In this document: piece by piece, positions 1-10,515 of the stretch | Layout: every line of letters begins with the position of its first letter | Numbering within the stretch: the stretch's first letter is position 1 | Origin: Maioricimonas rarisocia | GTDB lineage: Bacteria > Planctomycetota > Planctomycetia > Planctomycetales > Planctomycetaceae | Length of the DNA: 64,000 nucleotides | Direction of reading: 5' to 3' | Assembly (NCBI RefSeq): GCF_007747795.1 | Contig: NZ_CP036275.1 | Span: forward strand, 4,270,001-4,334,000 | Made by a program: the position numbers and the translations under genes | Notes under the pieces: model-generated | Told to the model about the DNA's origin: nothing | The model's input: only the letters and a program-made list of their open reading frames with translations | The model's database searches: none

Positions 1-493
1 CCAAGTTCAACATCAATCATTTTGCCGCATGAGACATGCTCGTACCAGAGGTGTCGAAACCAAATGCTGCAGGGTGGTCCGGACACAGGAAGTGTCTGGT
101 TGGCGGAGCCACAGGAGGTCGTGTGACCGGGCGATCTGTCGAACCGTGCAGCGGATCCGTACCAGCAAGGCCGGAACCGGACGTGCGAAGCGAGTGGAGT
201 GACTGCCGGCCGGTAACACCCGGCCCTGCTCGATCGGAACCAAGGGTGCCATGCTCTCACATCCGGAAGGGGGCATGCGTTGCACATTCGGAGGTGGATT
301 ACGCTTCGCCAACCCGCCCTGCTCGCTGCAAGGCTCGAGATGCGCAGGCCGGGACTGGTCCCGGCACGCTTGCCTGATACCGTTGGCTCGCCCGTTGCCG
401 CGGGACCATCTTCACCCGAGCGGATCGTCTGGCGTAGTAGACGGTTGGCAATAGCCGGCCTGCTCGAGCCTCACGACCCGAGCCTGTCCTGCG
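1..493. other. gene-free repeat region at left edge
   Basis: No convincing gene is seen. Short open frames exist on both strands but give low-complexity, Arg/Pro-rich products with no family resemblance. The stretch contains minus-orientation copies of hairpin modules that recur near 10.6, 19.0 and 63.2 kb: the paired GTGTCTGG-type hairpin at about 72-115, the GTGAGAGCATGGCACCC-type module at about 243-262, and a remnant of the TAACCCACC-type module near 288-306. It lies downstream of the minus-strand glycosyltransferase gene that follows. Confidence 0.6.
72..115 (-). repeat. dispersed hairpin module A, inverted copy
   Basis: Read on the minus strand this is a diverged copy of the module found at 10596-10639, 10830-10873 and 19252-19295. 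It keeps the order GTGGC, GCCA, CCAGACAC, spacer, GTGTC, GGACCACC. In the other copies the core arms CCCAGACAC and GTGTCTGGG flank a 5-nt loop. It is the only copy of this module in the window lying in the reverse orientation. Confidence 0.6.
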
Positions 494-1297
494 TCACTTC
501 GGCTTCTCGAAGATCCGGAACCGGGCCAGTCGCAGCTTCTGCAGCCAGAACTGTGAGAGAATCCACAGCGTCGTCAGCCCGTACTTCACACTCCGGCTGA
601 AGTTGATGCTCGACGCCTCGTCGAAGTAGCGGACGGGCACCGGAATGTCGCCCACCTTGTAGCCCCAGTAGACCGACTGCGCCAGAAACTGGCTGTCGAA
701 CGCGAAGTCGTCCGTGTTGTTCTCAATCGGGATCGACTCGAGCACCTCGCGGCGGTACGCCCGGAAGCCGCTGTGGAAGTCACCCAGATTCTGCCCCAGG
801 GCAATGTTCTCGACGGTGGTCAGGATCCGGTTGGCGATGTACTTCCAGACCGGCATCCCTCCTTCGAGGGCTTCCTGCCGTGTCCGGATCCGCGAACCAA
901 GCACGACATCGCAGATTCCCAACCGGATAATCTCGACCGCGACCGGAATGACCCGACTGTCGTACTGGTAGTCCGGGTGAATCATCACGATGTAGTCGGC
1001 CCCCGACTCGAGCGCCCGGCGGTAGCAGGTCTTCTGATTGCCGCCGTAGCCGAGGTTCGTCTGATGCTCGATCACCGTCAGGCCGAGCTGGCGGGCGATC
1101 TCGACGGTGTTGTCGCTGCTGCAGTCGTCGACCAGCACCACTTCGTCGACCGAGCCTTCGGGGATGTCGGCAACCGTCTGCTCAAGAGTCTGTGCCGCGT
1201 TGTAGGCGGGCATGATGGCGACGACGCGCCCACGCGGGGGCAGCTGCGTTGCCGTTTCTTCAGACTGCGCGGTGCCGTCGACCTCCGGATGCGTCAT
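494..1297 (-). CDS. family 2 glycosyltransferase (polyprenyl-phosphate sugar transferase-like)
   Basis: The 267-residue product has a GT-A fold nucleotide-sugar site near its N-terminus ([18 protein letters not shown], then [19 protein letters not shown]) and MIHPDYQYD in the place of the usual DxD-type motif. These are hallmarks of GT2 enzymes of the dolichyl-/polyprenyl-phosphate mannose or glucose synthase group. The C-terminus has no clear pair of membrane helices, so it is probably a soluble or peripheral enzyme transferring a sugar to a lipid carrier or surface glycan. The ATG at 1297 is preferred; a TTG five codons upstream (1312) is the alternative. It lies 77 bp downstream of the methionine aminopeptidase gene on the same strand. 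Confidence 0.85.
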   Translation of the reverse strand: MTHPEVDGTAQSEETATQLPPRGRVVAIMPAYNAAQTLEQTVADIPEGSVDEVVLVDDCSSDNTVEIARQLGLTVIEHQTNLGYGGNQKTCYRRALESGADYIVMIHPDYQYDSRVIPVAVEIIRLGICDVVLGSRIRTRQEALEGGMPVWKYIANRILTTVENIALGQNLGDFHSGFRAYRREVLESIPIENNTDDFAFDSQFLAQSVYWGYKVGDIPVPVRYFDEASSINFSRSVKYGLTTLWILSQFWLQKLRLARFRIFEKPK

Positions 1298-1374
1298 GGA
1301 TCTGGCCGTCAAACTCTCGTAGGGCAGTGAAACCGACTGGCGGGCGTCGATTCAGCGAACTGAAGCAACGGGGG

Positions 1375-2193
1375 TCAGAACTGGTGACCTTCCTGCGGGC
1401 CGTTTTCGGTGAGGGTCAGAATCTCCGGTCCCTCCTCGGTCATCAGGATCTGGTGCTCGAACTGGGCGGAGAGTGAACCGTCCCGCGTCACGACCGTCCA
1501 GCCGTCCTCCAGCGGACCATGCGTCTCCTTGCCCCCGAGATTGATCATCGGCTCGATGGTAAAGCTGACGCCGGGATACAGGACATCCGCCCGCGAACGC
1601 CGAAAGGGGACGTGAGGAACGCCCGGTTCCTGGTGAAACCGGCGGCCGATGCCATGCCCCTGGAAGTTTTCCACGACACCGAATCCGAGCGGCTGGATGA
1701 ACCGGGTGATCGAGAAGCCGATCTCGATCACCGACGAATAGGGCTGCAGATTGCGGATCGCGTGCCACATCGAATCGAACGACGCCTGCGCCAGGCGGCG
1801 GGCATCGTCGGAGCACTCGCCGATCAGAAATGTCTCGGACGAATCCCCGTACCAGCCGTCGACGATGGTCGTGCAGTCGACGTTAATGATGTCGCCACTC
1901 TTGAGCGGCGTGTCGTTCGGGATGCCGTGGCAGACAACTTCGTTGACGCTGGTGCAGATGCACCTGGGATACCCGTTGTACCCCAGGCAAGCCGGAATGT
2001 GGCCGTGGTCGCGGGTGTATTCTTCCGCAATCCGGTCCAGTTCCGCTGTTGTGGTTCCCTCGACGATGTGGGGCCGCAGCAGGTCAAGCAGAGAGGCGTT
2101 AAAACGACCTGCGGCGCGCAGGCCGTTCCGCTCGTCTTCCGAGTTGTACGTAGGCAGTTTGCGGCCGCGTCGAGGCGTCAGCAGTCGGCGCAT
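1375..2193 (-). CDS. map: methionine aminopeptidase, type I
   Basis: Removes the initiator methionine from nascent proteins. The 272-residue product contains the pita-bread metallopeptidase fold with expected metal ligands: two Asp in INVDCTTIVDGWYGDSS, His in GHGIGRRFHQEPG, Glu in TIEPMINLG and the terminal Glu in QFEHQILMT. The substrate-site His is in VVCHGIPND. The first 15 or so residues are a basic extension (RRLLTPRRGRK) beyond the minimal enzyme. The ATG at 2193 follows a GGAGTCC-type ribosome site. It has the same direction as the GT2 gene downstream and the exporter gene upstream (113-bp gap). Confidence 0.95.
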   Translation of the reverse strand: MRRLLTPRRGRKLPTYNSEDERNGLRAAGRFNASLLDLLRPHIVEGTTTAELDRIAEEYTRDHGHIPACLGYNGYPRCICTSVNEVVCHGIPNDTPLKSGDIINVDCTTIVDGWYGDSSETFLIGECSDDARRLAQASFDSMWHAIRNLQPYSSVIEIGFSITRFIQPLGFGVVENFQGHGIGRRFHQEPGVPHVPFRRSRADVLYPGVSFTIEPMINLGGKETHGPLEDGWTVVTRDGSLSAQFEHQILMTEEGPEILTLTENGPQEGHQF

Positions 2194-2306
2194 AAGGGAC
2201 TCCGGTGGTTGAACAGGACATTCTTGTCGCGCCTCGATCGGGAATCAACCGGCCCCGAGCGGTTCGAACATCGCCCCACAACGAATTCAGGCAGCAAAAC
2301 GGCGAA

Positions 2307-4574
2307 TCACCCCGTCGCGTCGGCGGCGGCGAGGTGCGTGGCGTCGTCGGCCGTTTCGGCTTCGGGGATCCAGCGGACCCAGCGGAGCAGAACCGGCAGC
2401 AGCACCAGATTTCCCAGCAGGCCGCCGAACATCGCCACACTGACAAGAACTCCAAAGTAGATCAGCGGGATAAAGTTCGACAGGGACAGGACGGTAAATC
2501 CGAGGACAAGCGCGACATTTGCGAAGACCAGGGCCCGTCCCACCGAGCCATGCGTCTGGCGGACCGCCTCGAAATGGTCCGCGCCGGCCAGCCGCGCCCG
2601 CCGGTAACCGCTGAGGTAATGGATGCTCGAATCGACCGTCAGTCCCATCGAAACGCTCGCAATCATCGCAGTGCCGATGTTGATCGGGATCCCGGTCCAA
2701 CCCATTCCGCCAATCACCAGCAGAATCGGGAACACGTTCGGTACCAGAGAGATCAGGCCGATCCAGACGTTGCGGAAGGCGATTGTCATCGCGATGGCAA
2801 TGCCGGCCGCGGCGAGCGCAAAGCTGACGATCTGGTCGGCCAGCAGGCTCGAAATCAGATAGGCCAGCAGCACGTACAGGCCGGTCGCCCGGGCGTCGGG
2901 AAAGTGTTCCCGGGATTTCTCCTCGACGGCATCGATCAGCGTCAGCTTGACTTCGGCCGGCTGCTGCTCGAGAGCCCGCAGAACGACCCTCATCTTGCCC
3001 GCCTCCTGGTCATACAGACCGGGGACAAACTCCGGCTGGAAATCCCGCAGCAGCGACAGTTTGCGTTGGGGCGTCCGGGCCGCGATCCCGGGGATGAAAT
3101 CGAGACCGTCGGCCAGTGTGATGACTTTCGTCAGCCGCGTCCCGTCGTCGAGCTGAAGCTCCCGCAGGTCGCCCGCCAGCGCGCGGAGCCGATCGAGCGA
3201 TTCCTGGTCAATCTCTTCGGGCGCGGTGAAGTGGACTTCCCAGTTGCCGACGCCTCCCAGTCGCGATTCAAAGTAGTCCAGCGACTGCACGAGCCGGCTC
3301 GAATCCCGAAAGTTCTTGCTGAAATCGGTCTCCACCCGCAGACGGAAGAATCCGGCAAAGGCGATCCCCATCAGGGTCAGGGCCAGGGCCGAGACGATCA
3401 GCGGACGGCGGGCCGTCCACCGCGTGATCCCCGCCAGCCCCGAGAGCAGCCGCCCTTCGGCAGGTGTGCTGCGGGGGTCGGTGTCGAAACGCCCGATCAG
3501 GATGCCTCCCGGCAGCAGCAGGAAGGTGCTCGCCAGGACCAGCAGCGTTCCCATGCCCATCATGATGCCGAAGCTGCGAACCGGGGTAATCTGGCTCGAA
3601 AGCAGGGCGGCGAACCCGATCGAGGTCGTCACGCAGGTCCAGAAGATAGCGGGGGCAAGTCGGATAAACGTCTGGCGGAACGCTTCTGGTCGATCCATCG
3701 TCTTGCGGAATTCGCGCCACGTGACGGTCACGTGGGTCACCGTGGCGATGCCGATGATCGTCACCAGCGAGTTGAGCATCGAGCTGACCATGCTCAGCTT
3801 CAGGCCGGAGAGGACCAGGGCGGCCCGCGTCCAGACAAGCGTCACCTGCACGATCAGCAGTGGCAGCACGACCCAGCGGATGCTGCGAAACAGCAGCAGG
3901 ATGACCAGCAGCAGCAGTCCCGAAGAGGCGAGTCCCAGCGTCGTGGCGTCCTGTTCCACGTAGCGGAACATGTCGTGCACCTGGACCGGTTCGCCGGCGA
4001 CATAGGCGGGGGGATCGTGGGCGGCGGCCAGTTCTCGGATGCGGGCGAACGTCTCGCTGCGGGGAACCGACGCCTGCTCTTCGGGCATCAGCCTCAGCAC
4101 GATCGCCGTCGTTTCGTCGTCGGAGCCGATCAGAACGTGCCGCGAGAACTCCAGCAACCGGTCCCGGGTAATCGGGAATCGCAGGAAGAGTCGGACCGGG
4201 AGCGAAGCATCTTTGGGGCGAAGCGTGCTGGCGAGACTCTGCGTGCTCTCGGGACGGATGCCGGGTACCTCGCTCAACTCGCGGGCGAACTCCCGCAGTC
4301 GCTCGAGGTTTTCAGTCTGGAGGATGTCCGGGTCGGAGTAGGCGACCAGGACGAACTCGTCTCCGCCGAACCACTCCTTGCTGTCCCGCCAGGCAGCCAG
4401 GTACGGATCGTCCTCGGCATAGAACGATTCGATCGACTCGTCCAGTTCGAGTCGGGAGGCGGGCTCGATCGCAAGGACCGTCAGCAGCAGCCCGGCGATC
4501 AGCAGTCCGACACGGTACCTCAGCAGCAGCTGTGCGAGTCGGTCGAGCCGGTTCCTGGGCGTGCCGTCGGTCAA
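2307..4574 (-). CDS. RND/MMPL superfamily exporter with sterol-sensing-like membrane halves
   Basis: A 755-residue inner-membrane protein with the two-fold MMPL layout: an N-terminal helix (LLIAGLLLTVLAIEP), an extracytoplasmic loop of about 150 residues, a five-helix block (about 220-370), one helix plus a second loop (about 400-580), and a C-terminal five-helix block with GLTVDSSIHYLSGYRRA. Family members use the proton gradient to export lipids, hopanoids or drugs; the substrate cannot be told here. Translation appears to start at TTG (4572-4574) with no clear Shine-Dalgarno, so the start is the least certain part. It is divergent from the membrane glycosyltransferase at 4842. Confidence 0.88.
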   Translation of the reverse strand: MTDGTPRNRLDRLAQLLLRYRVGLLIAGLLLTVLAIEPASRLELDESIESFYAEDDPYLAAWRDSKEWFGGDEFVLVAYSDPDILQTENLERLREFARELSEVPGIRPESTQSLASTLRPKDASLPVRLFLRFPITRDRLLEFSRHVLIGSDDETTAIVLRLMPEEQASVPRSETFARIRELAAAHDPPAYVAGEPVQVHDMFRYVEQDATTLGLASSGLLLLVILLLFRSIRWVVLPLLIVQVTLVWTRAALVLSGLKLSMVSSMLNSLVTIIGIATVTHVTVTWREFRKTMDRPEAFRQTFIRLAPAIFWTCVTTSIGFAALLSSQITPVRSFGIMMGMGTLLVLASTFLLLPGGILIGRFDTDPRSTPAEGRLLSGLAGITRWTARRPLIVSALALTLMGIAFAGFFRLRVETDFSKNFRDSSRLVQSLDYFESRLGGVGNWEVHFTAPEEIDQESLDRLRALAGDLRELQLDDGTRLTKVITLADGLDFIPGIAARTPQRKLSLLRDFQPEFVPGLYDQEAGKMRVVLRALEQQPAEVKLTLIDAVEEKSREHFPDARATGLYVLLAYLISSLLADQIVSFALAAAGIAIAMTIAFRNVWIGLISLVPNVFPILLVIGGMGWTGIPINIGTAMIASVSMGLTVDSSIHYLSGYRRARLAGADHFEAVRQTHGSVGRALVFANVALVLGFTVLSLSNFIPLIYFGVLVSVAMFGGLLGNLVLLPVLLRWVRWIPEAETADDATHLAAADATG

Positions 4575-4841
4575 GGTGATGCTGCTGCCAAGTGGGACGA
4601 ATGGAGTAACGGGAACCGAATACGACGGGACGGGCCGGACTTCGGAGAGACACCGCTCCTGCCGACGGAGAGTCCCCGCGCGCCGCTAAGGATAGTTCGG
4701 CCATCTCGTGACAACCAGTTCGCTTCGGCTTTCCGATCAGTCAAAGTGGATGAAAGCTGTGTGTCTGGAGTCGAGACATGCGGACCGGCCGCTACAATCC
4801 GGGGCACATGAGGACAATGCCCGACCGCCCGGTTTCGCCGA

Positions 4842-6155
4842 ATGCCTGTATCCGGACACCGCAGACTGACGCTGATTGTACTGATCGGACTGTTCCTTCG
4901 GGCCGGCGTCATGCTCTCCGCCCCCGAAAGGCTGCTCGACGACCGGGACACGTACATCGGGCTGGCGACGGGAATCGCTGAGGGACGCGGCTTCTCGATC
5001 CCCGGAACCGACCAGCCGACCGCGTACCGCCCCGTCCTCTACCCGCTGGTGCTGTCGATCGGAATTCGATGGGCACCTGCACTGTGGATCGCCGCGATCA
5101 ATCTCACTGCGGCAGCGACGACGATCGTGCTGACCTGGCTGCTGGCCCGACGGTTGAGCTTCGGTGATCGCGGTGCCCTTGTCGCGGCCGGACTGGTGGC
5201 GGTCGATCCGCTGCTCGTGCTGTATGCCGCGTATCCGATGACGGAAACGTTCTTCACGGCACTGGTGGCGTTGCTGCTCGTCACGGCGTTCCCGGCAGGT
5301 CCTGCGCTCACGCGGCCTCGTGCCGCCGTCGTGGGAGCTCTGTTCGGACTGACGGCGCTGTCTCGTCCCTCCGTCTGGGCGTTTGGCGGACTGTGGGCCG
5401 GGCTGAGTGTTGCACACGCGCTGTGGACCAGGACCCGTAGTTTCGACAATGGATCCAGGCTGCCGGTCACCAACTGGGCCATCGTCGCCGGCACGTCGCT
5501 GCTGGTCGTCGCCCCGTGGGGAATCCGCAACTGGATGGTCTTCGGTCGACCGATTCTGATGACGACACACGGCGGATACACAATCCTGCTGGGGAACAAC
5601 GAAGCGTTCTACAAAGAAGTCGTCGCACAGCCGCTGGGCACCGTGTGGGACGGATCGCAGGGGCCAGGGCAGGCGGCCTGGGTCGATGGGCTGCATGCCG
5701 AGATGGAGGCGGCCGGACTCGAAACTGACCTCGAGCGGGACCGGTTCATGTCCCGCCGGGCATGGCAGACGATCCGGGAGCATCCGCAGTTGTTCGTGAG
5801 GGCTAGCCTGCTGCGGCTACTGCGGTTCTGGAACATCGTGCCGAGCGGTCCGGCGGCCGATGCCGTCCCAACCGCGATCCGCTGGAGCGTGGGGTTCGGC
5901 TATGGGGTCTACTGGCTGCTCGCGCTGGCAGGAGTGTGGCACGCGCTGCGCAGCCGCGACGTCCGCTGGTGGACGCTGGTGCTGCTGGTGGTCAGCTTCT
6001 CGCTGGTTCACACGCTGTACTGGAGCAACGCCCGAATGCGGGCCCCGGTGATGCCGGCGGTCGCCGTTCTGGCGGCCTGGGCGGTCGATCGACTCGTTTC
6101 GCGTCGCCAGAACGGATCGGTCTCTTTGAATGCAAACGACGAAGCCGGGCGTTAG
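4842..6155 (+). CDS. ArnT/PMT-like membrane glycosyltransferase (GT39/GT83 type)
   Basis: The 437-residue polytopic protein has an N-terminal helix followed by an acidic loop (RLLDDRDTYIGLATGIAEG). Acidic residues there are the catalytic site in the dolichyl-phosphate-mannose transferase/ArnT superfamily. About ten more hydrophobic segments follow, including TAAATTIVLTWLL, LLLVTAFPAGPAL and WWTLVLLVVSFSLVHTLYW. Such enzymes move a sugar from a polyprenyl-phosphate donor to a protein or lipid on the outer face of the cytoplasmic membrane. The GT2 enzyme at the window start could supply such a donor, but they are not in one operon. Confidence 0.8.
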   Translation: MPVSGHRRLTLIVLIGLFLRAGVMLSAPERLLDDRDTYIGLATGIAEGRGFSIPGTDQPTAYRPVLYPLVLSIGIRWAPALWIAAINLTAAATTIVLTWLLARRLSFGDRGALVAAGLVAVDPLLVLYAAYPMTETFFTALVALLLVTAFPAGPALTRPRAAVVGALFGLTALSRPSVWAFGGLWAGLSVAHALWTRTRSFDNGSRLPVTNWAIVAGTSLLVVAPWGIRNWMVFGRPILMTTHGGYTILLGNNEAFYKEVVAQPLGTVWDGSQGPGQAAWVDGLHAEMEAAGLETDLERDRFMSRRAWQTIREHPQLFVRASLLRLLRFWNIVPSGPAADAVPTAIRWSVGFGYGVYWLLALAGVWHALRSRDVRWWTLVLLVVSFSLVHTLYWSNARMRAPVMPAVAVLAAWAVDRLVSRRQNGSVSLNANDEAGR

Positions 6156-6241
6156 AATCGGCGTCTGAACGGCCGGCATGCTGGCCACCCTCCTCGACGA
6201 CCTTCCTTCCCCGCTGCCGGGCAACCGAGAGGACACCTGCT

Positions 6242-7174
6242 GTGAGACTCTGCCGCTATCTGTTCGACGACGAACCCCGCCTCGGCTTCTTCAGCGACGA
6301 CACCGTGCTGCCGCTGCTGGCGGTCGCCGTAGTCACCAAGACCGATCTCCCGGAGTCGCTGCTGCTTACGGACTACCTGCCCGGCGGTCCGCACCGTAAC
6401 GCGATTCTGAACCTGCAGCACAAGCTGGCGGATCTGGACGCGAGCAGGATCGCAGAGATCTCACTGCCGGTTTCGGACGTGAAGCTGCTGGTGCCGATCG
6501 AAGCACCCGGCAAGCTGTTGCTTCTGGCCGGCAACTATTCGAAGCACATCGAGGAGGGGGGCGGCAAGGCGGAAGAACGGGCGAAGACGTTCCCGTACGT
6601 GTTCATGAAGCCGCCGGCGACCACGCTCACGCACCCCGGCGATCCCGTGAAGATCCCTGCCGTCTCGCCGGACGAGATCGACTGGGAACTGGAGTTGGCG
6701 ATTGTCGTCGGGCGCGAATGCAAAGGCGTTTCCGAAGCAGATGCCCTCGACTACGTCGCCGGTTACACCGTCATCAATGACATTTCCGACCGGGCCTTTC
6801 GTCCCAATCCGGGGCGGAACGAGCGACCGAAGGACGGGTTCTTCGACTGGCTGCACGGCAAGTGGCACGACACCTTCTGCCCGATGGGACCGGCCATCCT
6901 CCCCGCCGATGAAGTCGCCGATCCTCAAAAGCTGAAAATGAAACTGACGGTCAATGAAACCGTCGAACAGGACGCCTCGACTGCGGAAATGGTGTTTCCC
7001 GTCGCGGCCATCATCGAATTTATTTCGAGCTTCGTGACGCTGCACCCCGGAGATGTCATCTCGACCGGAACTCCGGACGGCGTCGGTAAGGCGAAGGGTA
7101 AGTTCCTCAAGGCGGGCGATCAGATGGAGGCCTGGATCGAAAACATCGGTTCGCTGAAGAACCCCGTCATCTGA
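6242..7174 (+). CDS. fumarylacetoacetate hydrolase (FAH) family protein
   Basis: The product is 310 residues from the GTG at 6242, which has a GAGAGG ribosome site about 10 bp upstream; longer frames starting earlier overlap the preceding gene. The C-terminal two thirds carry the FAH fold with the metal-binding Glu pair in DEIDWELELAIVVGR, then YTVINDISDR and the terminal TPDGVGKAKG loop. Members hydrolyse or decarboxylate 2,4-diketo acids, acylpyruvates or 5-oxopent-3-ene-dioates in aromatic and sugar-acid catabolism. The exact substrate cannot be read from sequence. The next gene starts 112 bp downstream on the same strand. Confidence 0.88.
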   Translation: MRLCRYLFDDEPRLGFFSDDTVLPLLAVAVVTKTDLPESLLLTDYLPGGPHRNAILNLQHKLADLDASRIAEISLPVSDVKLLVPIEAPGKLLLLAGNYSKHIEEGGGKAEERAKTFPYVFMKPPATTLTHPGDPVKIPAVSPDEIDWELELAIVVGRECKGVSEADALDYVAGYTVINDISDRAFRPNPGRNERPKDGFFDWLHGKWHDTFCPMGPAILPADEVADPQKLKMKLTVNETVEQDASTAEMVFPVAAIIEFISSFVTLHPGDVISTGTPDGVGKAKGKFLKAGDQMEAWIENIGSLKNPVI

Positions 7175-7286
7175 TTCGGTGTCGTGTTGCGGGGCGGCCC
7201 GATTGGAAGGCGTGCCCGACGCACGGCAGCTGGCGGTCAGAACTGGGACTCCGGTCCGGCGACCGCCAACGTTCAGGGGCGGATCG

Positions 7287-8312
7287 ATGATCGAGATCGA
7301 CGGAGCATTCGGCGAAGGGGGCGGGCAGATCGTCCGCTCTTCGCTGACGCTCGCGCTGGCGACTGGTCAGCCCGTCCGGATCTTCAACATCCGTGCCGGA
7401 CGGAAGAAGCCCGGCCTCCTCAGGCAGCACCTCACCTCGCTACAGGCCGCGGCCCGCGTGGGCAACGCCCGTGTTGAAGGCGCTGCACCGGGATCCCGCG
7501 AAATCCGGTTCTGGCCGGGACCGGTGACGGGCGGAACGTACCATTTCTCCGTCGGTTCGGCCGGCAGTACAACGCTCGTCCTGCAGACGATCCTGCCGGT
7601 GCTGCTCACGGCGGATGCTCCATCGAACGTCGTCATCGAAGGAGGCACCCACAATCCGTTCGCGCCGCCGTTCCCTTACCTCGATCGGACGTTCATCCCC
7701 CTCATCAACCGTCTCGGTCCGCAGGTGTCCCTGACGCTGCATCGTCCGGGCTTCTTTCCGGCCGGTGGCGGCAAGCTCGAGGTCGCGGTCGAGCCGGCAG
7801 TCACACTCGGACGTCTCGAACTGACCGAACGGGGCGATGTCCAGTCGATTCGCGCGACGGTCATCGTCGCCAGCCTTCCCCGGCACATCGCTGAGCGCGA
7901 GCTGAAGGTTCTCGGCCGCCAGCTCGATCTGCGGCCCGGGCAGCTGCAGATTCACGAGGAGACGCGATCCCACGGTCCCGGCAACATCGTGCTCGTTGAG
8001 ATCGAGATGGAAGAGCTGACCGAGGTGGTGACCGGTTTCGGCGAGCGGGGCAAGCCGGCCGAGCGGGTGGCCCGGGATGCGGCGCGGGAGGCGAACGAGT
8101 TCCTCGAAGCCGAGGTACCGATCGGGCAGCACCTGGCGGACCAGCTTCTGCTTCCGCTGGCACTCGGATCAGGGGGCGTTTATCTGACCGGGCCGCTCAC
8201 GCCTCACACCGAGACGAACATCGACGTGATCCGAACATTCACCGGTTGCGGGATCACAACGGAAACCACGCCTGAAGGGACCATTCGCGTCGAAATCGCC
8301 CCCGGAGGGTAG
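7287..8312 (+). CDS. rtcA: RNA 3'-terminal phosphate cyclase
   Basis: Converts RNA 3'-phosphate ends to 2',3'-cyclic phosphates through an adenylylated His intermediate. The 341-residue product matches the family throughout: the N-terminal GEGGGQIVRSSLTLALATG, the GGTHNPFAPPFPYLDRTF loop, HRPGFFPAGGGKLEV, and the C-terminal LTPHTETNIDVIRTFTG with the candidate nucleotidyl-accepting His. The start is the ATG at 7287 preceded by AGGGGCGG; an upstream in-frame ATG at 7179 would add 36 residues not seen in the family. No ligase RtcB or RtcR regulator is adjacent. Confidence 0.93.
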   Translation: MIEIDGAFGEGGGQIVRSSLTLALATGQPVRIFNIRAGRKKPGLLRQHLTSLQAAARVGNARVEGAAPGSREIRFWPGPVTGGTYHFSVGSAGSTTLVLQTILPVLLTADAPSNVVIEGGTHNPFAPPFPYLDRTFIPLINRLGPQVSLTLHRPGFFPAGGGKLEVAVEPAVTLGRLELTERGDVQSIRATVIVASLPRHIAERELKVLGRQLDLRPGQLQIHEETRSHGPGNIVLVEIEMEELTEVVTGFGERGKPAERVARDAAREANEFLEAEVPIGQHLADQLLLPLALGSGGVYLTGPLTPHTETNIDVIRTFTGCGITTETTPEGTIRVEIAPGG

Positions 8313-8954
8313 CGGGAAACTCACCAGGAATGATGGTCGGAGCCGTCCCATGGGCGGCCCCGGGTTTCCACCAGCGTGCCGGAGCGGCGAATTGGCGTCC
8401 ACCGTAGGGGCTGTGCATGCCGTGCGGATTGCGTAGGCAGGCGCTGGTTCGGAGGGGGCGGCGTCAAAAGGAGGCAGACAGGTCATGGAATGGACGGTTC
8501 GACTCGGTTAAGCTGGGGCACCCACTGCGAACGACAGCATGGAGTCGAACGGCTCTGAAGCTCTGGCATAGGTTTTGCCTAATTGTGAGGCATGTTGACT
8601 GATCAGCAGGAATTGCCGATCGTGAGCCGGAATTGCCTGGCGAAGCGACTGTTGACATGCCATGAGATTGGGCAGTCCTGCTGAGGGGCTGGGCATGGTG
8701 CCCGCCTTTGGATTTTGAGGAACGCATGTTCGAAGGCTGATGCGGATTATCGCCTACGAGGGACCGGCTGCCCGCCGCAAGCGCTCAACGACGGTGCCGT
8801 CAGGGGGGCAATGGAGCCAGCCGTATTCGACAACCGCAGCCACCGCAGCATTCGGACGGGGGCTACTGCAGTGCGCGGATCCTGCCGGATTGCGTCTGCT
8901 GCGTGAATCATGCTGTCGCCTCGCCATCATGGTTTTTAATGGAGACGATTCGAG
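8313..8954 (+). other. glnA upstream region and long leader
   Basis: A 642-bp gap without a convincing gene. It holds a sigma-54 type promoter at 8564-8579, which would give a leader of about 365 nt before glnA. In the leader the sequence GGAATTGCC occurs twice (near 8611 and 8631). Small open frames inside (for example 8715-8906) look random. No known riboswitch structure was recognised. The last part has GGAG at about 8941 ahead of the glnA ATG. Confidence 0.6.
8564..8579 (+). promoter_or_regulatory. sigma-54 (RpoN) promoter, -24/-12 elements, for glnA
   Basis: TGGCATAGGTTTTGCC has GG at 8565-8566 and GC at 8577-8578 separated by exactly 10 nt, the invariant spacing of RpoN promoters. TGGCA and TTGC both match the consensus. 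The predicted start of transcription is near 8590. Nitrogen-controlled RpoN/NtrC promoters of glnA are well known in other bacteria; the assignment here is inferred from the match and its position. Confidence 0.72.
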
Positions 8955-10382
<1,428 letters not shown>

Positions 10383-10437
10383 TTCGGTTCGACTGAAGTC
10401 GATTCGAGTTCGGTACTTCCGTACTCGGAGATCCCAG

Positions 10438-10472
10438 CCCGGTGGCCCGTTGCCAGGCCACCGGGTCTTTCT
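10438..10472 (+). terminator. rho-independent terminator of glnA
   Basis: A perfect 10-bp stem (CCCGGTGGCC at 10438-10447 with GGCCACCGGG at 10456-10465) and an 8-nt loop are followed by TCTTTCT. It lies 56 bp past the glnA stop. Confidence 0.85.
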
Positions 10473-10515
10473 ATGCGCAGGCGAGTCACGCTGGAATGGC
10501 GTTGGTGGCCGGAAT

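Noticed and set aside
2205-4811. 868-codon open frame on the + strand
   Set aside because: It is fully antisense to the RND exporter, which has clear membrane helices and family motifs. The product is Arg/Gln/Asp-rich without similarity, as expected from the mirror of a GC-rich gene.
5936-6241. N-terminal extension of the FAH-family protein
   Set aside because: The in-frame extension overlaps the end of the membrane glycosyltransferase gene, and GTG 6242 has a good ribosome site and a normal family N-terminus.
8590-8954. Riboswitch in the glnA leader
   Set aside because: No known glutamine, guanidine or other aptamer core could be recognised by eye. Only the long leader itself is reported.
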